Positions 1 to 12,500 of a stretch of DNA of 64,000 bases are shown here, piece by piece (within the stretch, counting starts at the first letter, position 1; each line of letters begins with the position of its first letter). Location of the stretch: positions 42,906,794 through 42,970,793 of the forward strand of contig OZ026625.1 in the NCBI GenBank assembly GCA_964020975.1. Reading direction: 5' to 3'. The position numbers were made by a program, and so were the translations under genes. The notes beneath the pieces were generated by a model. It was not told where the DNA came from. It was given only the letters and a program-made list of their open reading frames with translations, and did not search any database. This DNA is from Hermodice carunculata. Taxonomy: Eukaryota; Annelida; Polychaeta; Eunicida; Amphinomidae.

Positions 1-1205
1 TTCCCATCTATGAATACCATGCCGTCTGATTCACAGTTTCCTGCGTTCGGTCCATCAAAGACATACTCCAGTATTAAAACTTGTATGAAATAACGGCTCG
101 TTGTAATAAATGTATATTTAAGGTACAAGCCTTTCTTCAAAACGTCATAATTAAAATGTTGCATTTTTCCGACAAGTAAAGCTCCTTTATATATCCTTTT
201 TGCGTCCATTTCAAGAGATACAAACGTAACTTTCAACTTTGAGTTTTGAAACGAAATGTTGCGATTTGATATCACAACAGTATATGCAATCAGAAGTTGA
301 AAAAGCATAGATGTCACATTTGTAGGCTTGTCACGGGATTGGGAACTCATAATACGTGTTAAAACTTTTGAAATAGTGTACCTACCATCAAATATTTCAA
401 CAACAGATCCATTGGTCCAGACATCCTCAAGGGTTAGACTGAGCTGAACCAACTTTCCTATAGGTACCTGTACCAACCAGCGATATATCTTGTGAGTGCT
501 TTCAACCTCTATCTTCAGGTTGGGAGTCCATGAAATCTGTCCATGAGGTTGCTTCAAAACCACTATATCTCCCAAAACTTTTCCTGCTTTGTCAATTGCC
601 TCAAAGGATGCGTAAAACCCAAAGAACTCACTCACTCCATCAGAAACAAACTCCACATAGAGAGTGTTTCCAGATGTGTACAGATACCATGAATATCTCA
701 TTCCACAATAACGACCGATCAATTGATCTCCTTTGCTTTTTCCATCGTGTACTGTGACATAATCATATATACATTTATCGCCAGAATACTCCAAATAGAA
801 CATCTCAAAGGTAAGATTAATTCTCAAATAAAAATTCACTTCAATAGTCCATTGACATACCATGTTTGGGCTGTACAGTTGAACTTTGTGGCCCTGTGTC
901 CGACGCAGAGCCTTTAGACCAAACGAGCCACATGGGGATGTGATATAGCGCATGTCACCACACCCACTTTTTCCAGTACCAAGGTTACAAATGGAATTTT
1001 TCATCTTTGTCACAAGCTGTACGATTCTCAGTAACGTTGTTTGGATGGTGTTGCTCTGGCCAAAAAAGTCAACACATCTGCACAAGGAGTCGTTATCTCT
1101 TGAATAGGAAATCACTGCAGAGTGAAATGCTTTCAGGCTGTGGCATATGGATGGTGAGACTGAACTCATCAGTGTGAGTATGACCAACACAAATAAGCAC
1201 AGCAT
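1..1205 (-). CDS. Secreted CUB-domain protein, N-terminal 401 codons (runs off left edge)
   Basis: Reading the minus strand from the ATG at 1205 gives an open frame of 401 codons plus 2 bases with no stop to the window edge. Residues 1-21 (MLCLFVLVILTLMSSVSPSIC) look like a signal peptide. A CUB domain spans about residues 92-204, with four cysteines at 92, 117, 145 and 167 and the typical CIYDYVTVHDG strand at 145-155, followed by RYCG at 165-168. A second CUB-like module without the cysteines covers about 214-330 and contains VVEIFDG. A further stretch ends in GNCESDGMVFIDG. CUB domains are extracellular beta-sandwiches that mediate protein or carbohydrate binding, often through calcium. 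The ATG follows AAAAG and starts directly with the hydrophobic leader, which decided the start. No GT-AG intron interrupts these 1.2 kb, so this is a single large exon or an intronless gene. I do not recognise the exact orthologue. The partner molecule and tissue are unknown. Confidence 0.85.
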   Translation of the reverse strand, partial: MLCLFVLVILTLMSSVSPSICHSLKAFHSAVISYSRDNDSLCRCVDFFGQSNTIQTTLLRIVQLVTKMKNSICNLGTGKSGCGDMRYITSPCGSFGLKALRRTQGHKVQLYSPNMVCQWTIEVNFYLRINLTFEMFYLEYSGDKCIYDYVTVHDGKSKGDQLIGRYCGMRYSWYLYTSGNTLYVEFVSDGVSEFFGFYASFEAIDKAGKVLGDIVVLKQPHGQISWTPNLKIEVESTHKIYRWLVQVPIGKLVQLSLTLEDVWTNGSVVEIFDGRYTISKVLTRIMSSQSRDKPTNVTSMLFQLLIAYTVVISNRNISFQNSKLKVTFVSLEMDAKRIYKGALLVGKMQHFNYDVLKKGLYLKYTFITTSRYFIQVLILEYVFDGPNAGNCESDGMVFIDG

Positions 1206-1959
1206 CTTTTATTGATCAACAACAAATCCACATCAAAGAAATAACCATATCCATGACCATCAATGTTGTGCTCCAATTTTCAAGAAGTCAACTATAACCA
1301 AAAACTTGCCTTGTTTCCAAGATCAAGATATCCTGTATAATGACACTCAGGAGATCAAGATATTGTAGATAATAACACACTGTTGTAGGAGGTTAAATTT
1401 GTGCTCTGTGCGTTATTTGTGCTTTATTCTCAAAAAACTGAAGACTAAACTGTCAGAGTACAAATAACAAATACAGCTTACTATAAATACGCAAACATTA
1501 TATATCTTAGTTTTCTCCTGTTTAAATACGTATATCGCCCAAAGGTAAGTTTTGGGCATGGTTTCTGGCTTCATTCTCTGCATTTATCACAATGTCATGA
1601 GTTTGTGGGGCTTATGTAGGTAGTCGTCTGAGTCATGTAGCAGTTTTTATATGCAAGAATGTCGCGTTAAATTTTAAATGAGAAGTAAATATCAAAGTTT
1701 AAATCGAGAAGTGATTTTTGTATTTATTAAATGTGTTATTCATTTTTTCTACATAAGAGCTTTGTATCTGTATCTTTCTTCCAGTTATGACTTGAGGATT
1801 TGTCTGGTATGAGGTCGAAAGACTTGAAGCCCGCAATATGTTCTATGAGATTGACTTGTTCCCATGAGTCGTGAGAAATATAAAGCCCTATATCTTCAGA
1901 CCGTTCAAGTGCATTGGCCACAACGGGCCGCTTTTATGTCTTCTATGTGACACTACGTA
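1206..1959. other. 5' flank of the CUB gene, no feature recognised
   Basis: This AT-rich stretch lies upstream of the minus-strand CUB gene. It should hold its 5' UTR and promoter, but I see no convincing TATA box within 300 bases of the ATG. A minus-strand TATAAAA lies near 1,645-1,651, which is rather far. Transcription start and any untranslated first exon cannot be placed by eye. Confidence 0.3.
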
Positions 1960-2260
1960 CAAAAATGTCTCTATGCAATTTCAAAGCAGTTGGAAAGTGG
2001 TTTTGCAGAGAATATTTGAAGATTTTGCCAAGAAATGAACCTCCTGCCCAAAATCATTCAGAAATCTAATCCTCCCTGTCCATGTGGACAAACTTGGAAG
2101 GGATCCAGCCAAAGAAGATTTTCGCCATGTGTTACGTGAATTTGGCTCATGGTTAAGTCCAAAATATAACTTTTGTGACGGGTTATGGACGAACGCAGAG
2201 ACAGACGATAGATGTAGACCTACTGTATAAGCTTAGCTGACTAATACGTCAACCGAACTA
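1960..2260 (+). repeat. Degenerate dispersed repeat (family R3)
   Basis: This contains the module 'atttcaaagcagttgg' followed by a G/T-rich 'gagaa' stretch and, about 200 bases on, 'gacgaacgcagagacagacg' and 'agcttagctgac'. The same ordered words recur near 40.2, 40.9, 41.3, 41.45, 42.1 and 42.3 kb. It is an old dispersed repeat with no coding potential; its class is unknown. Confidence 0.4.
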
Positions 2261-4079
2261 AAAACGCATAAATGCTCAAACTTTATCACTTATGGACATT
2301 AAACTTTTTTTTTGCATGTGGTATGTTTGACTGTTATTTGTAAATTTTTAGCATTGATTTAGTCACAAGGGTTACATACAATTTGTAACCGAATGTACAA
2401 CAATGTGATCCCAACCACCATATGCCCATGATGCCATTCATAAATTCTCTGTAAACAGATCATCAGTACTATAGGTGGTAGTTGTAGCACAAGAACACTG
2501 TGAATGTCCTCTGCTTAGCCGACCTAGCATGTGCAAACTAATCAACCAAGTTTCCAAGGTCAGGTGCAACGTCAGTGATTTAGACTGAATGATCATCCAT
2601 CCCACTCTGTGATCTGGGTATCAGATGTTTCTTCTTTGATTGCAATACTACCCAAGCATTGCTTCAAGTATAACAAAAACAGAACCGTCGCGTTGTATGG
2701 TATTTGTCATCGTAATTTTAGATTAATTACAAAAGGAACCGTATATTACAATTTCCACTTTTCTCGCTTGAAATTGTAGAATTTGAAAGCGAGGAATTTT
2801 CTCCTTTCTAAAACAATTGTTCAAAGGGTTTCGGGGAAGATTTCTTAAAGATTTTGCCAACAAATTAAATGTACAAAAAAGCCTATGGCCTATAGGAATC
2901 ACAGCAATTGACGAACACATATACATGTATTATTCAAGATAAATCAACTAAAATAGTGGAAAGTGAGATATGTATAAGGTAATTCCAGTTCCGTTCATGG
3001 TTTTTCAAGTTTGCAATCACTGTCATAAACTGAACATCAAAAGTAAATAGAATGAAGTGGGCAAACAGAAAAGGACATTTGAAACAAAATTTACAAATAT
3101 AACTGGACATAAATACTTGATTCATATATGTCGTGACTGAGATGCTGCAATGACAGTGTCTAATTTAAATGTACACTTGTAAATTCGATGCCTACATGTG
3201 TATAATTTGAACATAACACGGCATGGTTAGAAGCCTCACATATGAGGTACATAGTTTACAATGGGACTATTTATTACACAATTTCAACTTTATAACTAGC
3301 ACAATTTTCAGGTCGAAGCTCTGTAGCCAGTGCACAGTGCGCTTTGCGTCTGGCAACTTTGGATCAATATTACCCACTTATTTTTTTCAGACGTACAATG
3401 AGCCTATATAATTTCTGCTTACTAACATCCATAAATTTGTACCTACAGTTTTCTGTGGGATTGAAATTTTTTGAGATTTTATAGCATTCTTTCTGACTTG
3501 GTGGGATTTTCACACTTTTTGTGCAGAATTCCCACAATTTTAATATTTTATTTTAGTCCGAAACTTGCCTCGTGGTTTATATGTACTATGCACATAGTGG
3601 GCTTAGGGCTGGCCAGCAGCCCAATCGGCACACCGCTTTCATCCATAAAATTGGTCATTAAATACGGAGCGACATCAGGCCCAAAACTCCACTATGCCTT
3701 GTGGTAAATTCTATTGTACCGGGTGTTATATTCTATAGTGCCTGATGATATATTCTATTGTGTCTGATGCTTTATTCTGTTTTGTGTCATTCAATATTCC
3801 TTCCTTTTTTAATTTTGAATTTCATGTGTAATATGTTTGACGCCATGTTCCAACATATTAGGTTGTACTGCATTATTCTTATTCTTGTTACCACATATTA
3901 TTTTTGTTTATTTGTGATTGCCTGGAAGTACAAAATCAGTTATCATTATCAAGCCAAATAAGATTTGTCGAAATACATAATAGCATTTACAACAAAGCAA
4001 AATGAAAACTATCCCCAGGAACGATAGAAGTGGCCATGTTGAAAAAATCCGTTCCTTTGGATGACTCAAAAAGTTATCA
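2261..4079. other. AT-rich intergenic stretch
   Basis: I see no gene here. A short R3-like stretch (fragment around 'gaagatttcttaaagattttgccaa') lies at about 2,810-2,870. The short open frames present have no recognisable protein features. Confidence 0.4.
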
Positions 4080-4859
4080 ACCGATTGGAATGATATTTAG
4101 CTCTGTGGACACCTGGCATCTTGGCACGCAAAAAACATAAAGGGCATGCCCTATCAAGTTTGAAGTTCAACGTCATATGGCCGTTAAAAAAATCCGCGTT
4201 TTTTGCAAAAGACCCCAAAATTTGTACACGCGAAATCTCACCGATGGCTGGGGCCTGTAAGTTGTCATTCTCGCAGGACTACTCTTCTGCAGTGATGATT
4301 TGTGCCTGATATGCGATTTTCACCTTGGCCTACAGTTTCACGACCTTTTTCAGTTTTATTTCTTGCCAGTATTTGGAAGGTCACAAGTCTGAGTTTGGAA
4401 AATTATTGGCCAATGTTGAAACTCCTTCTGGCACACTTTAAGATGATCCATTCAATTTGTGACTTTGACCTAATTTTAAGGAGCGCATGGCCTTCGTATT
4501 TGGTCGGCATCTCGAAACGTTATCAACAGATTTGAGCGCTTTTAAGTTTGTTGCATAGTTGTATTCTAGGGGTAGCTGTTAAAATTCACATTGGATTTTA
4601 AAAGGTCAAGGTCACTTGGCGATCTGAATAGTTTCAATCTGATTTAATTTCCTAAACACGTCACTTCTCGTCTACTTTTTACCATGTTCGGCTCAAAATA
4701 TAGGCATTTTAACAACACACATTTTTTGTACATAAAACGTGACCTTTCGGACTTGGTTGGACTCAATGCATAGGGAATGCAATAATGCACAGACCTACGG
4801 TTAACAAATGACCTTTTACGGTCATCGTCATCAATCTTAAAAAACCCTCGTTTTGCCAA
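4080..4859. repeat. Degenerate lead-in to the 140-bp satellite
   Basis: Phrases such as 'gttatcaaccgattggaatg', 'aaggtcaaggtcacttgg' (4,600) and 'ttttaccatgttcggctcaa' (4,678) resemble parts of the satellite unit that follows but are much more diverged and of irregular spacing. This is probably the oldest, decayed edge of the array. Confidence 0.4.
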
Positions 4860-5815
4860 AACTCGAACAAATTTTATCCGATCTTGTTCAAATTTTGCAA
4901 AATGTATCGATGCACATTTTTGTGATTTACATGTCAGCTCTAAAGGTCAAAGGTCAAGGTAATTTGACCTTTTGAAATTTTCATGGAGCCACAAGACGGT
5001 CAATTTTAATCCAATTGGAATCATGTTCGCACACAAATTGTAGCTATTTGGACACTGTATAATTCTGTAAATTACATGTGAGCTGTGAAGATCAAGGTTA
5101 TTTGGTCCTTTGAAATATTCATGCAGCTATAACGCGACCAACTTTCATCCGATTTGGACCATGTTGGGGTCAAATTATAGATATTGTAACACTGCGCAAT
5201 TTTGTAGTATACATTTGACCTTAAAGGGCAAAGGTCTAGGTTATTTGGCCCTTTTGAATATTCATTGATCCATAATTCGATCAATTTTCATCCGATTTGG
5301 ACCATGTTGGGGACAAAACTGTAGGTATTGTAACACTGCACAATTTTGTTATGTAGATGTGACTTCTAAAGGTCAAGGTCATTTGGCCCTTTGAATTATT
5401 CATTGAGCCATAAATCAATCAATCTACATCCGATTTGGACCATGTTTGGTCTTATAGTAGCTATTGTCATATTGCACAATTTCACAAGTTTACATGTGAC
5501 CTCTAAAGGTAAAAGGTAAGGGTCATTTGGTCATTTGAAATTTTCATTGAGACATAACTCGGTCAATTTTAATCCCATTTGGATCATCTTGGAAAAAAAA
5601 CTGTATCTATTGTGACAGTGCACAATTTTGTAATTTACATGTGACTTTAAAGGTCAAAGGTAAGGACCATTTGGCCCTTTAAAAATTATATTGAGCCATA
5701 AATTGAAAATTGGTCAATTGTAATCCCATTTGGATCATGTTGGGAATAGTTGTAGCTACTGTCACAAAGCACAAATTTGCAATTTACGTGTGACCTCTGG
5801 AGATCAAATTGTTAT
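4860..5815 (+). repeat. Tandem satellite, about 6.5 units of 136-150 bp
   Basis: Each unit runs 'aaaggtcaaggtcatttggc' - 'ttgaaattttcattgagcca' - 'taactcgatcaattttcatc' - 'cgatttggaccatgttggg' - 'gtaggtattgtaacactgca' - 'caattttgtaatttacatg' - 'tgacctctaa'. Unit starts lie near 4,940, 5,091, 5,226, 5,371, 5,507 and 5,651. Units differ by roughly a fifth to a quarter of positions, so the array is not recent. The junction of successive units joins AGGTCA words into direct repeats, most clearly AAAGGTCAAAGGTCAAGG near 4,942. Confidence 0.85.
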
Positions 5816-6586
5816 AAGGTGAGATGACTGAAGGGTACCACGTGGAAGGTTACAGATAATAATCAAAAGAATAGTTTAATCAAATTGTGTTATACCCATT
5901 GGTATGCAAACATCTGGTAATTGTGATGTGTACACTTATTGGACATGAAGAAAAGTTAATCAAATAAACATCAGGCAATGGGCTTGACCCCATGTGGCGA
6001 ACAACTTTGGTAGAAGTTTACGTGATTCCATTTTTATTTGTAGTAAACACTGGTAGTAGTTTTAGAACATCCAAAAGCAAGACAACACTAAATATTCTTA
6101 AAATATTTTGCAATTCTAAGTGTCATTGTAAAGCAAACAGCAGATCCGTGATGCTTCAGAAGTGTCTTTGCGCAATTTTGATGCAACTTGTCAAGCAGTG
6201 ACACATATCTGTAAGGTTTATCTTTTAAATAAAAATGAATTTTAAAAAAATCATTGGAGTGTAACCTATGGTGCAAAAACGTGTTTGAACCCTAGCCTAG
6301 GTATGTCGCCTCTACATTTGAAGTGGATCTGCTCTATGGTTTTGGAGGGAGCTACTTATATGTTCATGTGCACGGTTATCCAAAACCAAGCTATTACTCT
6401 TCTGACCCATTATGTGAATTAAAAAAAATGTTAAAGCTGAATAAGAAAATAATAACAGCACCCCCTATAGTACAACTTGAGATGTTAGGATGCCAAGCTG
6501 CATTCCAGATAAGGTTATGGAAAATCTGTTAAGTAGTTTGTGAGAAAGCAAAATGTTTAAAAACGCATTGTCATTCATACATAATT
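5816..6586. other. AT-rich intergenic stretch
   Basis: I recognise no gene. R3-like wording ('cattccagataaggttatgg', then 'agtagtttgtgagaaagc') occurs at about 6,500-6,550. Confidence 0.35.
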
Positions 6587-6602
6587 GGGGGGGGGGGGGG
6601 GG
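6587..6602 (+). repeat. G16 homopolymer
   Basis: A run of 16 G residues in otherwise AT-rich DNA. No inverted partner is evident nearby, unlike the G runs at 20.2 and 22.4 kb. Confidence 0.9.
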
Positions 6603-9410
6603 AGTCATGGCACCCTGTGGAACAAACTAAGAGCTAGTGGTACCCAAAACTGTTCTTTAAAAATGGGCTCAGCCAATTCAGAGATTTTAATCTTTTAAAA
6701 AAACTTGAAGACCCCCACCCAAATCATCTAAAAATTTCAAGTATTAATGCAGCATGACCTAATGAATATACCTTGTACTGACTTAACCAAAGTGCAGCCC
6801 CTTCAAGTATAAAGCAATCTGGTCCATGCTTAACAAGAAGTCGAAATCGTAAACTTGTTCCTGCATAATGATGATGCACAGACTGATAAGCTTCCAAAAA
6901 GCTGCGCTGCTGACAAGTCAGCTGAGATGAAAGTCGCAAAAACAAAAACCACCAACAGGTGTCACAACAAGTATTCAGAAGTGTTCGTGTGCGATTCCAC
7001 AGCAATCAGTTCAAAGTCATGAATCCAACACAAATAACTGAAATAAGATTGTTGAAAATCTCAGAAGATATGCATGCCGAATGGATTTGAGGGTAACCTG
7101 GTCACTGTTTTTAAAAGGTAAAACTGTTAACTGTTGAGGATGGATACTTTCATTTCTAAATATGATGATAAGTGAATTTTAATTTAATTCATATGAGGAA
7201 GGTGATGATTCTGCATTTGACATAGTAAATTACCCTTGCATGTATAAAAATATTCCGCCTGGGCCAGCTTGTGGTGTCCATGTGTCAAGGCTTATTTTTG
7301 CCTGAGTATGCATTGATTTTGGCAAGTTTGACTTCCAGTCGATCACTTTAACGTAAAAAGCTTGTGAAACAGGGATTTTCAAAAATAGATTAAAGCAATC
7401 GTTTTTGAAGCTTTCTAACAAAAATGAAAATTCATCAAATATTTAATAGTTATGTTTAAAGTGTTACGTAAATGATGTAGTAAATAGGTGAGCCTTGCAG
7501 TTTTATCAGACATTTTATACAATTCATGTGAAAGGCAAGGTGATGCTTCAAGTAAAGAGTTTCCAGCATTAACTCGATTTAAGCTGCTACTTACTTCAGT
7601 TGGAATCTGTCAGGAGAGAGATGTTTTCCTTCATACTGCAGTTAAAATGTATTTATTTATATAAAAATGATAATTTATTGTTGGAGTGTCTACCTTGGAC
7701 ATCCGGGTTTTGACGGCTTGTTTGTGGTGAATTGTGATTGTGGATGGTTCATGTTTTCTTTGATTTTCAGTGCAGACTCCCTGGCATTGTTGAAAACTGT
7801 TTTACGACTCTATTTTTTATAACTGTTATCATTTAATGTTTTCAGTGTGACATTTTTTGAGGTATTATATGAATAATGTATTGCTTGGTTGATATTCAAG
7901 TCTTGCTCGTAGGTCTGAGGCTGGTAATGTTCATGGTCTGCAGTGATTGTCAAGATTAGGTCGTTTTCGACTCAGAATGAAGTAAGAACTAGAAGATTGG
8001 TACGTAATAGTCTCATATTACGATATACAAAATGATTAAAAACCCACTGGTGTAGCATATTTAGGACATTAATTGCATTCTATATTTAAATGTCAAGTAA
8101 GCAATAAGAAAATGTTAGTTTTATCCGTTGCATAGAAATGGTCAATTGACGTACCTTTACATTTTTCTTCCTAATGAATATAAACATCCCACAATTTATC
8201 ATAAATGGCATTACAAAATTATCAATGCCTTGAAAATAGTAAGCACAGGTAATTTGAGCATGTTCTAAGAAAAGATTTTTCATAAACTTTCAATGCTATT
8301 TCTTATTTTTAAAGCACATCCAAAAGAAATTTACAAGTCATTTTCTCATGCTGTGTACACTTCAGCTAAAGATACCTAACTAAAAGACATTTCGTAGAGT
8401 GGTTTACACCCTATTTGTCCTTGCAAGCCTTGGCTGCAGGGATCAAACAACACCTAGTAACGCAACCTAATTGCTATTAGGTAATCAGTGAGATAGCACT
8501 TTAATCAATAGATGAGCAGCTGTAGTTCAAATTGAACAAACATGTGGTAATCATATTAATTTTCAGAAAATGCTATATTGATTTGACACATTGATCATAA
8601 AAAATGGGGGACTGAAAGTGAACTTTGAAAGTACATCTATTTTGTACCATTAAGCAAAGGAACCTGGGCTAGCGGCAGCTGTTCTAGTAATTAAAATATC
8701 AAGAGAAAGTGACAAACAAGGTGGCTGAGAGTGTGTGCACAGTGATCAGCGCCTGGCTTCAAACAGTGTTGGACTTGAGTGGGAAAAAGACAAATGGGTA
8801 TAGAAAGTCTATTTTCTTGGTAGCTGAGGTGTACACATCATGTCCACATTTACTTGGGTTTTCAAATACTTTGTTTCGTCATTTTATTTAATTACAGACT
8901 GCTAAAGACAGATGATAAATAGCACGCATGAACTTATCATACTTTTCCGACATTTTCATGACAAACATGAAAGAGAGCTGTCCAGTATGAATATACATTG
9001 TGTCATTGTGCTGTAAAATCAGGAATAATAAGGATTAAGACTTGTTTTCAGTTACAGTTATTACTTATTTTATAGTTTTAGTTGTAAAGACTCCTTTTCC
9101 TTTTAACAAACTGCTCTTTGCGTATAAAGGCGTAAGCTCTGATGTTAAGAATATATCTTGCTGTTTAATTTGATTGGACCTGTCGAGTGTGTTTTTTGCA
9201 CACTTTCACATTGAATGACCTCACGGGTGCTTCCAGTGGGTGTACTGAAAGCTAGGTCAATATCCCGAAGTTTAAGGTAGATATACCAGCAAACTTATGA
9301 CAGTTTTATATACCAATCAACAAATATGAAATGCAGTACGGAGGAAAACATCTCTCTCCTGACTTGCTGACTTGAGACTTGTACCAACAAAAGTTAGTAG
9401 TTAAAATCAA
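6603..9410. other. AT-rich intergenic stretch with faint R3 pieces
   Basis: An R3-like word pair ('cagaagtgttcgtgtgcgat', then 'cagcaatcagttcaaag') lies at 6,975-7,015 and matches 41,282-41,315. The rest is AT-rich with no recognisable coding or structural feature. Confidence 0.35.
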
Positions 9411-9426
9411 TTTGATGCTAGCAACT

Positions 9427-9472
<46 letters not shown>

Positions 9473-9486
9473 TTGCTAGCATCAAA
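9411..9486. repeat. Perfect inverted repeat with (TA)n core
   Basis: The left arm at 9,411-9,428 (TTTGATGCTAGCAACTCT) is the exact reverse complement of 9,469-9,486. Between them lies a (TA)n tract of about 39 bases that is itself self-complementary. The whole 76-bp segment can fold into one long hairpin or a cruciform. It may be a minute MITE or a palindrome whose TA centre has expanded. Confidence 0.85.
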
Positions 9487-9539
9487 CATGGACATTAAGT
9501 GATGATATCCTTTACCACGACTGCTCACATTTCCTGAGT

Positions 9540-12500
9540 GGAGATTTTAAGGCTGAAGAGGAAAGTACCCACTTCTCCCAATGGGCAACAAAGCAGAAGG
9601 CAGCCAAGTCTTGCCCACTTCTTTCCCCTGCCAAGACAGCAAAGTCATCTGTCCAGTCAATGGTTTGAGCAGAGGTGGCAGACCCAGTCTTTCTCTAAGG
9701 CGAAGAAGCTGGGATCTCTGTTCTGCAGGAATATCGCATTTATGTGGGAAACCCTTCCAGCAGCTGTTACCCATGTCACCTGAAGGTGTGGACGCAGCTT
9801 CCAAGTTAGAGATGCCATTTTCCATTTGTGGATGGAAAGTTTTCGGAACTTTCTGCTGACCTGGCAAGGTCGGGCAATATGCTGGAAAGCAGATGCTCCT
9901 GGGAAGGCCTAGTTCAGAAATGGCTGCTGGCAAAGCCAAAGGCGAGGTTCCAGTTGTACCTGACTAACAAGGCTGTGCACAACTTTGCTGCCACAATGGT
10001 CCACACTCTAGGAGCATAACACCAAAGATGCAGAGTTTGTTCCCTTGCCCCTATCAACACTTGGTGTTTTGAACAGAATGCACAGATGATGACAATAGCA
10101 GGCTCCTTCGTCTAGTGTTCAGGGTTGCCTAATATTTGTCTCCTCCAGCAGGTGCATGATGATCCCCTCGGCACCAGCCTCCACCAAGTGCTAGATGAAA
10201 ACCTTGCTGGGCCTTGAACAATCTCAACGCTGTGCTGTGGGTCACATGCTCATTGAAGTCATTACACTTGACCGCAATGTAAAGTTGGTGGTCTGTAATG
10301 CACTCATCTCAGTGGCCTCCCAATGACGGTAGGCAGAAATGATTGCAAGCTGCCCCTGGATCCAGTGTCCAAGCTGTTTTGTCAGGGGATTATCCCACTC
10401 CTCTAGAGGGTGGATAATATGGCCAAAGAGAAGCAGCAGAAGTTTCTTGATGAGGCTTTGCTGTGGAATGTGAAGTTGACCAACGGGTCGTTTTGCTTCC
10501 AGGAGCATGCCTTGGCTGGGTGTGGGCCAGAGCAACAGCAGAAGTTGCAGAGTGGGAAGAAGAAGCCAGTAAATAAGGGTGCCCAGCCTTCTAAACTAGG
10601 CTCTTCTGGTCCTAAAGGCAACCAGAAGGTGGCACCTTGCCCCTAGGGGCATCCACTGGTCGTCTGACACCTCCGAAGACCCACCGGTCTACAGCCCATC
10701 TGTCTTCTTGGCAAGACTGTCTGCAGTTGTCTAGTGTTGTTCGCAGAACAGTGGGATCATATAACAGGTGATGCTTTCATGAGAAAAAGCATCTGGCATG
10801 GCTACTTTTTGGAGTTTGCAGGCAACTCCCCTGCACTGTTAGAGGTGCCTTTTCCTTCTGTCTGCTTCACAAGGAGGCAAAATGGAAACTCTTGAATGAA
10901 GCCATGCGAATGCTTGTTGACCAACAAGATTATGGGAGCCCAGGCTTTTACAGTCATCTCTTTTTGGAACTGAAAAGAGACAGGGGACACATACAAATCA
11001 TTAAATTGTAGCACCTCAACTCTTATCTTCTTGTGCAGCAGTTCAAAATAGAAACTCCAGCCACCATCATGGCAGTGATGCAACAGGGTGATTGGGCAAC
11101 CTTGATAGCTCTGCAAGATTCATATTTGCACTCCAGGCCAAGCTGTCTTGGAAGTTTCAGCTCTCTGTAGTTGACACCAGATATTTTCAGTTTGGTGCTC
11201 TTCCATTCGTCCTAGTACTAGCAATGCTGGTCTTTTGAATCTGTGCTTTATATTAGATTTTGTGAATCTGGCAAAGTCCAGTCCGACTCCTGCAAGGGAG
11301 TTTGTGTTTCTGGAGATGTAATATTTTATGTTGCTTTCATTTGTCACTCACCATAGGACAGCTGGAAGATACTATTAGCTCTCTTGAAACAGTTCAAGAG
11401 GGTGTCTGCCCCGACCATGAGTCAGTGAATCTGCCTCATTGGGACTTAATGTCCATAGACTCTCAGGTCGCTCTGGAAAGGCTTCATCGCTAGCTTATCC
11501 AGCTCAGCTTCAGATTTGGCTGGGATCACAAGACCTGTCTCTTGTCTCAGTGTTTTAGAATTCAGCTGTACAATCAGCTGATTCTAAGTTGGTGCTCTTA
11601 CCAGTTGAATGTGATGCCAGGGCAGTCCCTGGTTCCATTCAACGGGCAGGTGACTCTGTTCACCTATGTATTCCTGCAGGGTTGGAGAGCACATCTGGAC
11701 TCTGTGACAGCCTCAGGTGAATGGCCTCCTCTGTGGAGGTGGTTGTCCACCAGTTGGCTAGAATTGGAAGTGATTCATCACACCCTTCTCCAGTTTTGGT
11801 CACATTTGGAGAACTAACATGTTCTGATCTGGGCCCTTTGGGATCGACTTGATATTAATCTCTTTGCTACCAGGGACAATGACAAGATTGACACCTTTGT
11901 GTTCCTGTTCCCAGATGCCATGTCAATTTTGTGGCAGGGGATGTGGGTATATGCATTTCCTTTGACCCACCCTTGCCAAAAGTTTTGCTCAAGATCCAGA
12001 AGGAGCAGTGCAAAGTCCTCCTTGGGTGTCCTCATGGTGGCTCGAGAGGGAATGATCGTTGCACCTTGTGGAATTGAGTGCAGAGCATCCTGGGACACGT
12101 TATGCAATACATCAGTTGAAAATATTATGGCAGCCCTTAAATGGCAGTCCCATAATACCTTTACATCCTTCTACCTAAGGGACTTGGTAAAAGTGGAAGC
12201 CCATCTGTTGGCACTCAAGTGATTCCTGACAGCTGCTGGTCTTAGGGTGTGCTTTACCAAGTCCTTTTAATTCAACACAATTAGAGAGGGCACACCAGGG
12301 ATCCGGAATAGTTTTGTCTGTTCCATGACTCTCAGGTCAAGAGTGTTTGGTCTAGAATCTGTGGAGGTACCTATCTTCTCCAGTCTGATAGTACATCAGC
12401 TAAAATGACCAATGGTGTTGTACTGTGTCCTATGACATTTTTTACAAGGTATAACTATTATTAAGAAAACAGTACTCACCATAGGTCACTAGAATGCGCG

